Below are positions 1 to 10,868 of a DNA stretch of 64,000 nt, one piece after another. Location: assembly GCA_025716815.1 (NCBI GenBank), contig JAIXMN010000050.1, positions 1-64,000 of the forward strand. Direction: 5' to 3'. The position numbers and the translations under genes are program-made. Under the pieces are notes generated by a model that saw only the letters and a list, made by a program, of their open reading frames with translations, was not told where the DNA came from and ran no database searches. Every line of letters starts with the position of its first letter. The stretch's first letter is position 1. This DNA is from Dichotomocladium elegans (taxonomy: Eukaryota; Mucoromycota; Mucoromycetes; Mucorales; Lichtheimiaceae).

Positions 1-845
1 TCATGCAAGAGGTCCACTTGTTCGAACTTTTTTGAAGACAATTGACATACAAAAGGCCAAAGACAAGCGAAAATATTTTGAAGACCGGGAAAGAATACTC
101 TTAACGATGGCTATACAAAGCAAGAGCTCCAACAAGTCAGCGAATATTTTCTTGTGCGAAAAAATAATCCAAGTGGCTGCAGAGATCGACTATGCTTCCT
201 ACTGAGCCATGCAATGCTGTGCAGAAGCCGACTACCCTTGGCATGCAATTTGCGGATCTTTTCTCTCTCGAGATCGATAATCAAGGCGCCTCACAATGTG
301 TGGCATTGGTCGCAACAATCACGTTCGGGAAGACAAACCAGCACGGAAAAATCGAGTACGGGTCTTCAATAAGGAGCAAAGAAGTCGAGTTATGCTCAGT
401 TGGCGCACTGGCCATGTATCTTTTTTCTCGCTTCCACTTTGAAAACGAACCTTTTCCGGACTTCACCAGGCGCGAGAATTGGTACGAAACCGTCCTTTTC
501 AAGGGAGCAGATAAATCCACGCCAATAAGCTATCGAGCTCAGCACAAGGTTTACCTCGAGGCTTTCAAAACTCTGGGGATCCATACGTCCAAAGTAACAC
601 ATGCGAACAGAAAAAGTGCACTCAACATGATCGCACAAGAGAATGTCTCCGGAGATCAACAGCGGATGGTAGGACGGTGGGGAACTGATCGAATGGTCGG
701 CTGCTATGTTTCAAGTTTACCGGTCGAGGCGATGAAAAGCTTAGCTGGGTTCCCCAATCATCCTGGCAACTACTTCCTGCCTCGCGCCCTGGTGGCCCGC
801 CAAACGAGCTACAGACGATCATCTTTCCTGGGCTCCACCAATTGA
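1..845 (+). pseudogene. Decayed Crypton tyrosine recombinase (Ndc10-II-like domain)
   Basis: The translation resembles the Crypton tyrosine recombinase domain that is related to yeast Ndc10. Cryptons are DNA transposons that move by a tyrosine recombinase. Visible hallmarks are GKTNQHGKIEY, CSVGALAMYLFSRF, a THANR box (HxxR), a GRWG box, GCYVSSLP with the likely nucleophilic Tyr, and GFPNHPGNYFLPRA. The coding sequence is broken. The upstream piece CRDRLCFLLSHAM (about 185-225) is in a different frame from the main block that starts with FADLFSLE (about 250). After LPRAL (about 790) the conserved continuation PPNELQTIIFP is again in another frame. The 5' end lies outside the window. The assignment rests on family motifs, and loss of function is inferred from at least two frameshifts. 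Confidence 0.72.
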
Positions 846-1028
846 AGGAGATGTTTCACAACATGACGGCACAGTGCAAGAAGATACTGCTGGACCTAAC
901 TTCTTGCCACTGCTTTGATACCCCCAACTTGTATTTCTACAGGCACTTCAGGCTAACATCTTGCTGTACTGTTGGAATTTCAGAAGAGCCTAATTTATTA
1001 TATTGTACTCAATAACTGATAGGATGCC

Positions 1029-1735
1029 GTGTTGCTAAAGAAGATAGTTCCCGACTCTTATCTCTGGTCCTGCAACATACTCTCGCAAGAGCTATTTCAG
1101 CAACTTGAAACAGAACTGCTCGCATCGCTCCAAGGAGATGAAGGCGGGTTCATAGCCTCACAAAGGCGAGAAGTAGCCTTGCCAGATTTTATTTACGGAT
1201 TTGAATCCATTACTCTTCCTCACAGCCACTCGGCTAACCAGGCGACCGAGTTCCGCAATATGAACCAAGGGTTTAAATATTTCTTTGCCCTTGGAACGCC
1301 CGCTTCAATAACAACAGCTCAACAGCTCAATTGTCTGCCTTGACATCGATTGGTACTGGCATTAGCTCGACTCCCAGTGTCAACTTGGCGACTCCAACAC
1401 CTGACAACAGTCCCCTTCAGGGTGGTATCCCCTTATACCATCTTAACCGAAGTCTTATTACCATTACAGACGTATGGCGGGAGTATGTTAATGGTATTGC
1501 TGGCGGACCTGCTGTGAGGGACTTGGAACGAATGTATGGAACCGCTTGGAGGATGGAGAGAAAGGAATCAAGGTATTACAGCAGAAGAAAAGAGGTGTAC
1601 GATATGGTGAAGAAAAAAGCAGACAGTGAACAAATATCGCACGAGGAGGCGGCAAGGCTATTGGAGGGAAAAAGAAGCCACCTTTCCGTATCAATAGACA
1701 AGTTCAGGAAGATCGCCAAAGGATCAAACATTTAA
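1029..1735 (+). pseudogene. GCR1_C DNA-binding domain, probable C-terminal part of the same Crypton
   Basis: Two overlapping frames (1029-1343 and 1331-1735) cover this stretch. The second ends in a recognisable GCR1_C-type domain: ITDVWREYVNG, GGPAVRDLERMYGTAWR, and YYSRRKEVYDM. This domain is known from yeast Gcr1 and from the C-terminus of many fungal Cryptons, where it follows the recombinase in one protein. Position and strand fit the Crypton relic directly upstream, so it is most simply the tail of the same decayed element. A spliced, still coding remnant cannot be excluded. The frame change near 1335 argues against an intact protein. Confidence 0.65.
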
Positions 1736-3017
1736 TTATAACTAGTCAATAAATATGTGTATGCGTCCTCAATTTCAACCTGCATATAATTCTGAACAGA
1801 TGCTTTGTTTCTTTTTTTTTTAAAATAGCCACAACAACTTGATGATATACAGTGTAGAATTCCATATAATAGTGGTTGATCATTTATGTACCGCTTAGTC
1901 CATTTAATCTTTCAAGGACTTTTGTCTGTGAGCTTGCAATATGCTCCTTGGCGACAACCGATACTTTTTGCATCATTTTTAGGTAGCTTTTTGGAGTGCC
2001 GGTTCAATTTTTCTCAGAAAGGTAATTTCTTCTCAGACTCATCCTGCCTAAAAATCCCCCAGTCCTGGGTCTGAGTCCGGGGCTTGCCCAAAGAAAATAC
2101 CCGCACAGTATTTCTCCCTTCCCCCCAGATGACAATAATAAAGTCGCACATATTCATCGTTCTGGAAATGAGAATCTGTTTCTTTACGAAGGTGGATAGG
2201 GCCATATGGTTGGACGAGTATGAATTGCTGTGAGTCTTTGGACCGTATAAGGTCGCATGCATGCACATGCTGATAATCCGAGTACATACTCTTTCCTAGG
2301 AAGCATCCAACCAAACTTTTCTTTTATCATATCCACCAAGCAATAATGCGGATCGATGTACGTAAAAGAAGACAAAAATAACCATTGTTTGCTTCACAGC
2401 GTTAATTGCTGTGAAGCAATATATCGCTTTAGACCGAGCACAAATAGAGAAGTGATGGCCATCGATTACTGCACGTCTGCTTTTTCAAAAGAGGCCCAGC
2501 GGTGAATAGTGGGGTAGAAAGCTACATATGGACGAGACTCTTTGCCGATTGATCGAACAATATGGATAGAGAAAATGCTACGCAGCCAGCGATATTGCTT
2601 TAGGTTCTCGCGGTCTAGGAGAAAGGAAGGAGAACACCCAGGACCCTGAAATGGCTCGTGTTGAGGAACACCTTGCTACTGCTGCTGCTGCTTTTGAATA
2701 GTACTGGCGTGAAACGCTTCCTCCTTAATTCATTCTTCTGTGCATCGCCCGTTCTTGACATCTTTCGATGCGATATGCACCGCCCACTCCAAACCTCTGG
2801 TCTCTCGGCAGAGGGGCGCTGCCTCAACGTCGATTGTGGAACCGGGGGATATGGCAACTTTGCCTGAACATGCTTCCCATATTCGCAGTGGGACTCGCAT
2901 GGATGGCCCTGGTGCCAGACAGGTTTTCGGCGAGCATCTGTTGGAGCTATCAGGCGTCTATGCGTATTAGTGTCAGCTTTGTAGTATCTCATCACGCAAA
3001 ACCTATAGAAACCATAC
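1736..3017. other. Region without recognised gene
   Basis: It is AT-rich at the start. Several short overlapping frames lie on both strands between 2615 and 3031. None has recognisable family motifs and none is clearly favoured, so I see no supportable gene here. The segment ends at the solo LTR that starts at 3018. Confidence 0.5.
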
Positions 3018-3394
3018 TGTCGCATAGATGATTACGGATTGAAGGATCCATAACACCGCGTTCTACCCCGATCCATTTCCTCAGTCTTTTCCCCTTTATC
3101 TTTCTTCCACTGGATTTTTATGAGGTTTTACCGACGTGAGGTGGTCTAAAAGGAACAAGGAAACAGAGTTTACACACACGACCACCTTATCTGTAATAGT
3201 GCCACTATCTCCGAGTACTCGCGCCAAGACGGAGTATCCAGTTGGCCTAATTAGGATCTCTTCCGTAAATCATATAAATAGTAGATAATGTGTAGCGATG
3301 GAGGATCTAATTCCGATTTCATTTGAATAAAAATACATCCACGAGTCTCATCGTATTCTCACTGTCCAGCTAAAATAACAACTAAAACACCACA
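3018..3394 (+). mobile_element. Solo LTR of the gypsy family at 51-57 kb (LTR-A)
   Basis: It runs from TGTCGCATAGATG to AAAACACCACA and aligns along its length with the reverse complement of 51469-51861 and 54156-54551. Shared stretches include TCCATTTCC, CATAAATCATATAAATAGTAG and ATTCCGATTTCATT. No gypsy coding sequence flanks it, so it is a solo LTR left by LTR-LTR recombination. The flanking 5-mers (CATAC on the left, GGAAT on the right) do not match. It is therefore either old or the product of recombination between two separate insertions. Confidence 0.88.
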
Positions 3395-4260
3395 GGAATC
3401 AAATGAGAAAGGGCAATCGCGCTTTAATCATTACGTATAAGAAATGCAAATGAGGTCAGGTAAGGAAAAGGATGAAATCTTTCAAGGTGAAGTTCTTTCT
3501 CGCACTATCTACACATGGTCATCTTACATTCGTTTGTATCCGCTATGCTGGTTGCATTTCATACAGCAAAAGTCATAGTCTACAGCTTGCACCAGAGCAT
3601 CAAAGATGCTAAAAGATACGGGTCGGTGTATTGATAGTTGCATCGCAGCGGAAATTGTGGATACTGATTGTTCTAGAGGGCAATGGGCTGGATGAATGCG
3701 TGTGTCAAGGTGTTGCACTGCTATGTGGCAGTAATTAGAAGGTCCATATTTCGAAGTGACGCCCCCAATCGTGTAGTTCGTGAACCGTTGGGGGATAATC
3801 AGATTACTGTGCACGTGGACGAATACCGTAAGCTGGGACTATTCATAACAGACCAGGAATGGGCACCATGCATTGTCATATCATCGAACGCGACCGCATA
3901 CAATAACAGGACACATATAACTCTTCTGCGGGAGTGGACAGCCATCGCTTAACGTTTGAGGGTTGCCACATTCGGGTGGAATGCGAACATGGGAGGGTTT
4001 TTGCGTTAAGACGGCAGAGACCGAAACAGCCGTGCAGATGGGACGTCGTCACCCTTGATCCGATGGGCAAATTCAGCTTATTGCATCGTTGGCTGTTATG
4101 GTTATTCGATCATCGTATTGATGCCCTTGCGGAGATAGTTGGACTTTCCGTACAGGAAAGGGTTTGGGGCTTCTGCTGTCGTGTCAGGTTCATGCGTGAT
4201 GTGCTTTGTTTTATCGACGGGCAGATAGCTTAGTTCCGTCGTAGATCGTATATCCCTGGT
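3395..4260. other. Unrecognised region with two plus-strand reading frames
   Basis: Frames of 89 codons (3683-3952) and 99 codons (3934-4233) overlap on the plus strand, with a 96-codon frame opposite (3524-3814). I recognise no domain in any of them. They could be exons of an unknown gene or decayed transposon sequence. Confidence 0.35.
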
Positions 4261-4269
4261 TCTTGCCCT

Positions 4270-4985
4270 TTGGTTTTTCTTCGATTCTTGTCACTCTTGG
4301 TATTCTTCGTTGATATTTGCTCCTTTCCTTCCTTGTTGCACATTGGACTTGTCTTTTCTTCTCCTCTCTGGTATTTCTATTCTTCTTCTTTCGTTCTTGC
4401 TTTCTTCTTTGGCTATCAGAATTACTTTGGCTTTTCTTTTCTTTTTTTCTTCTTTTTTTCTTCTTCTTTTTTTCTTCTTTTTTCTTCTTCTGTTTGTTCT
4501 TTTCTTTTTCTCTTTCTCTTCTCTTGTTCTTTTTTGTTTTGTTTTTCTTTTTCTTTTTTTTCTTCTCTGGTTGTTGTTCTTTTCTCTTTCTTTCTCTTTC
4601 TCTTTCTTCTTTTCTCTTTCTCTTTCTCTTTCTCTTCTTTTCTCTTTCTCTTTCTCTTTCTCTTTCTCTTTCTCTTTCTCTTTCTCTTTCTCTTCTCTTC
4701 TCTTTCTTTCTCTTTTCTTTTCTTTTCTTTTTCTTTCTCTTGTTCTTGTTCTTTCTCTTGTTCTTTCTCTTGTTCTTTTTCTTGTTCTTTTCTTTTTCTT
4801 GTTCTTTTTTTTTTTCTTTTCTTTTTCTTTTCTTGTTCTTTTCTTGTTCTTGTTCTTTTTCTTGTTCTTTTTCTTGTTCTTGTTTTTTTTTTCTTGCTCT
4901 TGCTCTAGCTCTAGCTCTAGCTCTAGCTCTAGCTCTAGCTCTTGTTCTTGTCTTGTTCTTGTTCTTGTTCTTGCTCTTGCTTTAG
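4270..4985 (+). repeat. Polypyrimidine low-complexity tract with nested microsatellites
   Basis: About 715 bases are almost entirely C and T on the plus strand, with scattered G. From 4425 to 4906 there is not a single A. Sub-blocks are TCTTTC repeats (about 4590-4700), TTGTTCTTTCTC-type repeats (about 4735-4900), six or so copies of AGCTCT (about 4905-4941) and CTTGTT repeats up to 4980. All three plus frames stay open through it, which is a composition effect and not evidence of coding. Such homopurine:homopyrimidine DNA can adopt triplex structures. Confidence 0.95.
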
Positions 4986-5589
4986 TCTAGTGACGATGTT
5001 TTTGCACGTTGCGGGCCGCTTCATTTGGAGCAGCGCTTAGGCAATGGTCTTCATATCTTGATTTGGTGCGCATTAGGCGAATCGATAACAAAGATGATCT
5101 CCTCGGCGAAGGGGGTTAGTGGGTGTATTTTTCCCCAAGGATTGTCCCGAACGTATATGAACCGCACATTTCGAAAGACATCGTGACAGTTGTACGCTGT
5201 CGAATATGCCGGGGTTCTGATGATGGAGGTTTGTCGCCGGCCTTTGGGCCACATTTATCTTCGCACGAAGCACCGCCATTTCTTAATCGAGAATGGAAAC
5301 TTGCACTGAGCATGGCATCACCAGATATGAGCTGTAGGTATTGCTGAAAGAGTGTACGCGTATAGAACCCCTTATTTCCGCCGAAGTTGATAGTTGCTCC
5401 CCTCATTGTTGGACGTCTTCACTCGTAGGACAACAACGCCGTAAAACAATACGTTGTATTCCCCGGACGCTCCGATACGCGAGAATATAAACTCGCTGCC
5501 TTCGTCCAGAACGCGTTACACGCAGGGTAGGTCACGGGCCGCCTACCGGTGGACAGAAGGGGGAGGTGATGGAGAGGGAGAAGAGGGAC
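4986..5589. other. Region without recognised gene
   Basis: Short frames occur on both strands (for example 5116-5406 minus and 5123-5347 plus) with no recognisable motif. The minus frame 5419-5718 runs into the inverted duplication that follows. Confidence 0.4.
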
Positions 5590-6350
5590 ATCGGGATCGC
5601 CCACACGGAAAGCCATCGAGGGTCGGTTTGACACTTCTTCTGCGCTCCTATGATTTCTCAGCAACCTCCGAGCCCGCAACGCTTGGCTAACCCCCGCAAA
5701 CCAACAACAGGCATACACACCGCACGCCCAGGGCTACTCTGCTCAAGTGCACGGAGATTGCTACGAACCTTGATAAAGTAAGTTATGTCTTATCTTCATG
5801 AACACACCTGGTGTACGTGTGTGGCTCTTTAAATGATGTGTCTGTTTTCTGAGATGGAAGTCCATGATATAGAAAATACCTGGTATGCGCTTAAGAGCGC
5901 AACACCAGGCATTTGATGAGGAGACCTTTCATCCGATAAAGTTAGTTAGTAAATAGATTTTCATGGTGCAGACTGTAGAAAGGGAAATATGCACTTACAG
6001 TAAAACGTCGTTGTTGATGAGTGGAAACAGACATTTTACATGTGCCGCATTGGTCACCAAATGCTCTGCTCAATTTGAGCGTATTTCTTGCCTTGTAGGC
6101 TGCCAAAAGAAAAAGGTCACTTCTCGGTGTTCATGGAGATAAGACATAACTTACTTTATCAAGATTCGAAGCAATCTCCGTTAGAATCGAGCAGAGATAG
6201 CCCCAGACGAGCAGTGTGCAAGCCTGCTGCCGATCTGCGGAGGCGTCGCCAAAGCGCTGCAAACTCGAAGGCCGCTGATACTTTCATAGGAGCTACAAAA
6301 GAAGCCATCCTCCCCGGCCCAAGATGACTCCCGTGGGGTTCACCCTCCGT
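5590..6350. repeat. Diverged inverted duplication with about 320-base spacer
   Basis: The left arm (about 5590-5806) and the reverse complement of the right arm (about 6125-6350) align. The inner 37 bases are nearly identical, beginning CTTGATAAAGTAAGTTATGT at about 5769 and on the complement near 6163. Outward the match continues with lower identity through GGAGATTGCT, GGGCTA, TGCTC and CTTCTT...GCTCCTATGA. The outer part of the right arm lies in an open minus-strand frame (6159-6521). One arm may be an inverted partial copy of that sequence, or the whole may be a foldback element. The region between 5807 and 6124 holds no recognised gene. Confidence 0.75.
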
Positions 6351-6831
6351 CCCATGAACTTGTCTCCCTGCTCCTCGGGGCGGGGTGCGGTGGGGAGGGG
6401 GAAGGGAGGGAACGTCGCCGAAATGGCCTATGAAGGCAAAATAGTCAGTCTTTGTTGATTTAACTAGAGCAACACTCACTCGAAGGCCAAAATCGCATCT
6501 GCTTATGGTGCGACGCCACAAAGGGCGTCGACACCACCTTCATCACCACGTCCCCATCACGCAGCATATACGGAATGCCGAAGCATTTCCGCATAGCTGG
6601 CGTGAGAGGGGGACGGGGATATGGCGCTACGCGCCTGCAGCGGCGGCACACGTACTGACGGCGGGAGGTGGGCGGAACACGCCGGCCAGACGCAGGGTGG
6701 ACGACGAGGCCGGAGCCAAGTCAATCTCCACGCGCTTGCGGAGCTGGCCACGAACGCGGCGTGGGGGAAGTGGGGGATGCGGATACGGCGCATAGCGAGG
6801 TGTAGTGGCGCGATGCCGTGATGCACCTGCG

Positions 6832-7416
6832 CTATGGCCGGGGGAAAAGGAGAGAAAGGAGCGGCGGGCGCATGGCTTGAAGCCAGAGGCGCTGTTGGCG
6901 CTGTTGCTGCTGATGCTGCTGGTACTGCTGCTGTAACTGCTGCAAGTACAGCGCATCGTCTCCTTCTCGTCGCTTCTGCTGCTGGCATGAGCGCACGGTC
7001 AGCAGCGCCTGCTTTGTGTAAGGTCCAAAGCGACGTTGAGCACGACCCGGAGTGACGCGCTGGCAAAGCGGACCACGCGATCCGCCTGCGCCCCGGGAAG
7101 ACAAGGGTGATCCGAAGCAGATCTCCGAAGAGACGCTTGCGGATACATCCGAGTCATACCCGGATGCGACAGGCAGTGCGGGTCGCGATTCCAGCATCGC
7201 CAGCACCGCGTCGATGCCCGTTGCCGCATTGGCCTCCCGTATGTGGTGGCGGCGACGACGGAGACTGCAACGAACAGGCGCCAGAGGGATGCTATACGGC
7301 ATTGCCCTCAACCACCTCCCGCGTGACGTTTTCCGGCCGGAGCACGGAGAAGAGATCGCTGTTGCTGTTGCTATTGCTGAGGTTGCTGTTGCTACTGATG
7401 AATACATCTTTGGCAA
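6832..7416 (-). CDS. Hypothetical GC-rich region protein with glutamine tract
   Basis: I do not recognise this protein. The minus-strand frame has an acidic/serine stretch (SGYDSDVSASVSS), then GPYTKQALLTV, and a glutamine-rich tract LQQLQQQYQQHQQQQRQQ coded by CAG/CAA repeats. The surrounding 6.5-7.5 kb is much richer in G and C than its neighbours, which keeps many frames open, including an overlapping 169-codon minus frame (6557-7066). Further minus-strand pieces such as MLRDGDVVMKVVSTPF (near 6530-6580) could be downstream exons. I cannot decide the exon structure, so the limits given are only those of the open frame. Confidence 0.3.
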   Translation of the reverse strand: MPKMYSSVATATSAIATATAISSPCSGRKTSRGRWLRAMPYSIPLAPVRCSLRRRRHHIREANAATGIDAVLAMLESRPALPVASGYDSDVSASVSSEICFGSPLSSRGAGGSRGPLCQRVTPGRAQRRFGPYTKQALLTVRSCQQQKRREGDDALYLQQLQQQYQQHQQQQRQQRLWLQAMRPPLLSLLFPRP

Positions 7417-7520
7417 GAAAGAAAAGGGAGGTGTGAGGATGGGTCGTTTTATCTATGCCTTTCCATTTTAGCACGTGAACTAAGAAAAAAAGTCACTTAC
7501 AAAAACATTACAAAAATTTG

Positions 7521-8276
7521 CATCAAAGCCTTAGAGCTCAATGTAATTATTTTCCATTACTTCACTCCATTTTCGCCATAAACAGCCTCTTGCGATTCTT
7601 CTCGAACTAGCTACGCCCGATTTGACCCATTTTTCGGCAAACGGCGAGATTTTGGTCAAGGATGTCTTGTAGTCAGAGAGTCCCAAGGGGTCATCTTAGT
7701 TCGATGGCTCTAGCGAATCAGATCCTTTCTTAAGATAACGCCGATAATTTACGTAACCTCTTTGACGGTCGAGATAGGATCACACAATCTTGCATCAAAG
7801 CCTTAGCTCAATGTAATCATTTTTCATTACTTCACTCCATTTTCGCCATAAACAGCCTCTTGCGATTCTTCTCGAACTAGCTACGCCCGATTTGACCCAT
7901 TTTTCGGCAAACGGCGAGGTTTTTGTCAAGGATGTCTTGTAGTCAGAGAGTCCCAAGGGGTCACCCCTATTTCGATGGCTCTAGCAAATCAGATCCTTTC
8001 TAAAGATAACGCCGATAATTTACGTAACCTCTTTGACGGTCGAAATAGGATCCTATAATCTTTCACCAAAACCTTAGAGCTCCATGTAACCGTTTTTTCC
8101 TTTACTTCACCTCATTTTTGCTGTAAAACAGTCTCTTGCGATTCTTCTCGAACTAACTACGTTTGATTTGACCCATTTTTCGGCAAACGGCGAGGTTTTG
8201 GTCAATGATGTGCTGTCGTTAGCGACGTCCCAAGCAGTCACCCCTAGTTTGATGGCTCTAGGGAATCAGATTCTTT
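7521..8276. repeat. About 270-base tandem repeat, 2.8 copies
   Basis: Three head-to-tail units start at 7521, 7795 and 8064 (periods 274 and 269), each beginning CA(T/C)CAAAgCCTTAG. Conserved blocks are TCTTGCGATTCTTCTCGAAC, TTTGACCCATTTTTCGGCAA, CAAACGGCGAG, GATGGCTCTAG and GATAACGCCGATAATTTACG. Units 1 and 2 are nearly identical and unit 3 is clearly diverged and incomplete at its end. There are no convincing frames inside. Confidence 0.93.
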
Positions 8277-8667
8277 GGCAACTGTGTGCTGAACAACCAT
8301 CTTATAGACTTGGTAAACGGGATAAGCAATAACAAAGAATCATCGTTGACGACTGCGCATAGCTACTCCGTTCGTGGCCGTTTTTACTTTGTATTTCTTT
8401 GTCTCATATTCGTTCTCGCGCATACAAAATCGGCGACAGTCGACGAGGCGTTAAATATCAGAGATCGACCGAGAAATCAATATTTGACACGTTCCAAGTC
8501 TTTTTGTGCTTGGTCTTTCTAAAAAGTTTTTCCATCATACAGTCGCTCACTTCCTCTTCATTATTCATAGCTTTCTCCGTTGCGACACTTACCAGAACCT
8601 TTAGCAGAGTGGGAAGCGAAGCCTTTAGAGTCACTTCTGCAACCTACGAGCTGCGGGCCTCACGATT
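8277..8667. other. Region without recognised gene
   Basis: Two overlapping plus-strand frames (8286-8522 and 8399-8725) have no recognisable motif. The second runs into the LTR relic that follows. Confidence 0.35.
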
Positions 8668-8945
8668 CTATTACCAGGAACAAGGCAGAACCAGAAGGTC
8701 TTCCGGAATAGTTCACCGGAACTGAGACAGTGATCTCATTGGGTTGATGGTAATTTGGTTATGTTTTATTATAGGGTATTTTCTACTACGTGGATGAAAT
8801 GAGGAGGCGGATGGGATATATAGCGAGGTTCATTGCAATGACCCAAAGAATTGATAGAGTAATAAATGCGGTCGAACAACTCAATCAATACAACTAGGAC
8901 AATAAATGTGAGGTTAAACAGTCAGAGTGAAAGGCCTCAATTAAT
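8668..8945 (-). mobile_element. Degenerate LTR fragment of the family at 56195-56828 (LTR-C)
   Basis: It aligns in the same orientation with the right half of the solo LTR at 56195-56828. Both have ACCAGGAACAAGGCAGA, a GGGATATA...GAGGTTC.TTGCAATGAC block, several AATAAATGC copies and AGGACAATAAATG. The ends are not preserved and internal segments are missing, so this is an old relic. Strand follows the orientation proposed for the 56-kb copy. Confidence 0.7.
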
Positions 8946-10868
8946 GTTTTTTATTGTATGATAGTGAGTATGACAGAGGACACTCTCAATATCGATTGTG
9001 GACAGGATATACGGCAGTCTTGAACAAGATCCTTCGGAAGAGCCATATACGGTCCCGAACAATAAAGGATAAGGCTATGTATTCGATTTAGCACACCGAC
9101 AGTTTCGGAAAGGTATCGAGGAGCAGCCTGTGAATAAATGAGTATCCATGTCATTCATCTCCAGACGACACCTGTTTGTGTACATTCGGTATAAGTTAAA
9201 GCTGATGGCAGAGCCATCATGATTTCTGTTGAATACTCATTTTGTTATAAAACTGGCTGATACCAACAATGTCGAAACAAGGAAAATATCAAATGCCGAT
9301 GGCGCTGGTAAGTGAATGCCGCGATGTGTAAGATTAATGTATTCCTGGCTACTTTGCTATGTATTTCTGGAAAATCTCTGCTTGTCTTGGTCAGTTAACA
9401 TTATGCAGCGGTGCTTGAATCCTGCTTATTATATCTGAACTGTAACCTCCCCGTCAACTACTCAGTCATTCGATTCGATGAAACCCTTGCTGATCAATGA
9501 GATGACCCTGTCCATATCAATAAAAGCAAATTGACTGTCTATGTATAGAGCGAGAAATGAATTAATAGCCTCGAAACGCTTGCATTTTGTCATTTTATAG
9601 TAGAGGACTTGCCGTGCTTTTTGTGCAACATACTTATTGTGTAGACCTTACTGTACGGTTGTTCAAGTGACCTCAGCATATTATCCAGTATGCTGATCAG
9701 GTATTTCGCCCATAGGATAGCACACGGAGGGAAGAACACATTTCCAAGAACCGCAACAAAGGTTGCACTGACGTGCAAGGGCAAACAGGTACTTCATCGG
9801 AGATGGCTTGACTTTGTTAAACGCCTTAAGGCTATCGTATTCTGCCGTTTGCAGTAGCGTGCACTTTCATCATTTTTCCGCTTTGGGTGGTTTCAGTCCT
9901 AAAAGGCCGTGTCTTTGCAGCTTAAGCTCAACAATGACTGGCTGGCTGGTCTCAACAGACGGTGACCAGTTAAGACGTATAGCGGGTTAAAGGATCGGAT
10001 AAGATACCTATCCTTTACCATCGCCGAAAAAAGCCTGGATCACCCAATCTGGATACTACAACGGATACCAGGAGCCGGTTTATTTGTGGCATCTGATCCT
10101 ACGGACCTGCCGGTAAAACGAGAGCGCTGACTGCAATGTCCTTTCATGTTTCTCCCATATTATTCTCAATAGCCTAAAGGAAGCTGAGATAATGTACGTA
10201 CAATTTTGACGCCAGTATTTTGCAGCTTCAATGGACACATAATCTTTTCTCGACCAGTAGTTCTGAGAATATTTTAGTACGTTTCATAACACCGGATATT
10301 GAGATCGCACCGATACTGTATCTGTTCTTCTAACTATGGTACTGCAGTCGCAACGCAATGAGCATTACAGAAAATTTCGGGCTTTTAAAATATCTTTATT
10401 CCGTACATTGACTCGTTTCATGCGATTTCATTCAAAAAGAGTTCATTCTTTTTAAATATGATTTCAGACCGGTCGCATCGGCTCGCTTGCTCAAGTCAAT
10501 CTCAACAAGCTTGTTTTTGTTATTACTATGCACAGACCGAGTCGGACATCCCAGATTGACAGATTGCGGCTGTTTGCACATATAGTAGAGCCTTGTTTGG
10601 AGTCCTCCAGGGATTCAACCCCTTGGGCAACACTTCCATTCGAAACATATTCGCAAAAACTGATAGATCTGCCAAGCATTCGTACATTCTGTATTGTATC
10701 TTCATCATATATATATAACGCTTAATTCGTCATAGCGCGCCAAGATTTTGTAAAGATCCAGCATGATAGGAATATTACCAAATTTGGAAGAAAGTCACCG
10801 TGGCTACAATAAACTCAGCATCGTATTTAAAGGGGCATCTTCTCACTCGGTTGTCGCGGTGGAACAGA
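8946..10868. other. Long intergenic region, nothing recognised
   Basis: About 1.9 kb of AT-rich sequence with only short frames on either strand. It contains the 5' flank of the carotenoid oxygenase gene at its right end. I found no tRNA, repeat or domain. Confidence 0.5.

Noticed and set aside
4270..4990. Three overlapping plus-strand frames of 212-226 codons rich in Phe, Leu and Ser
   Set aside because: They are open only because the tract lacks A, so no stop codon can form. All three frames are equally open and the peptides are pure repeat.
6557..7066. 169-codon Ala/Pro-rich minus frame as a separate gene
   Set aside because: High GC keeps frames open here. It overlaps the glutamine-rich frame and has no recognisable domain.
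9460..9490. TTCGATTC motif resembling a tRNA T-arm
   Set aside because: No acceptor stem or anticodon arm could be placed around it. No tRNA was found anywhere in the window.
10763..10868. Earlier start for the carotenoid oxygenase
   Set aside because: The ATG at 10763 is in another frame, and the open frame of exon 1 has no ATG before 10869.
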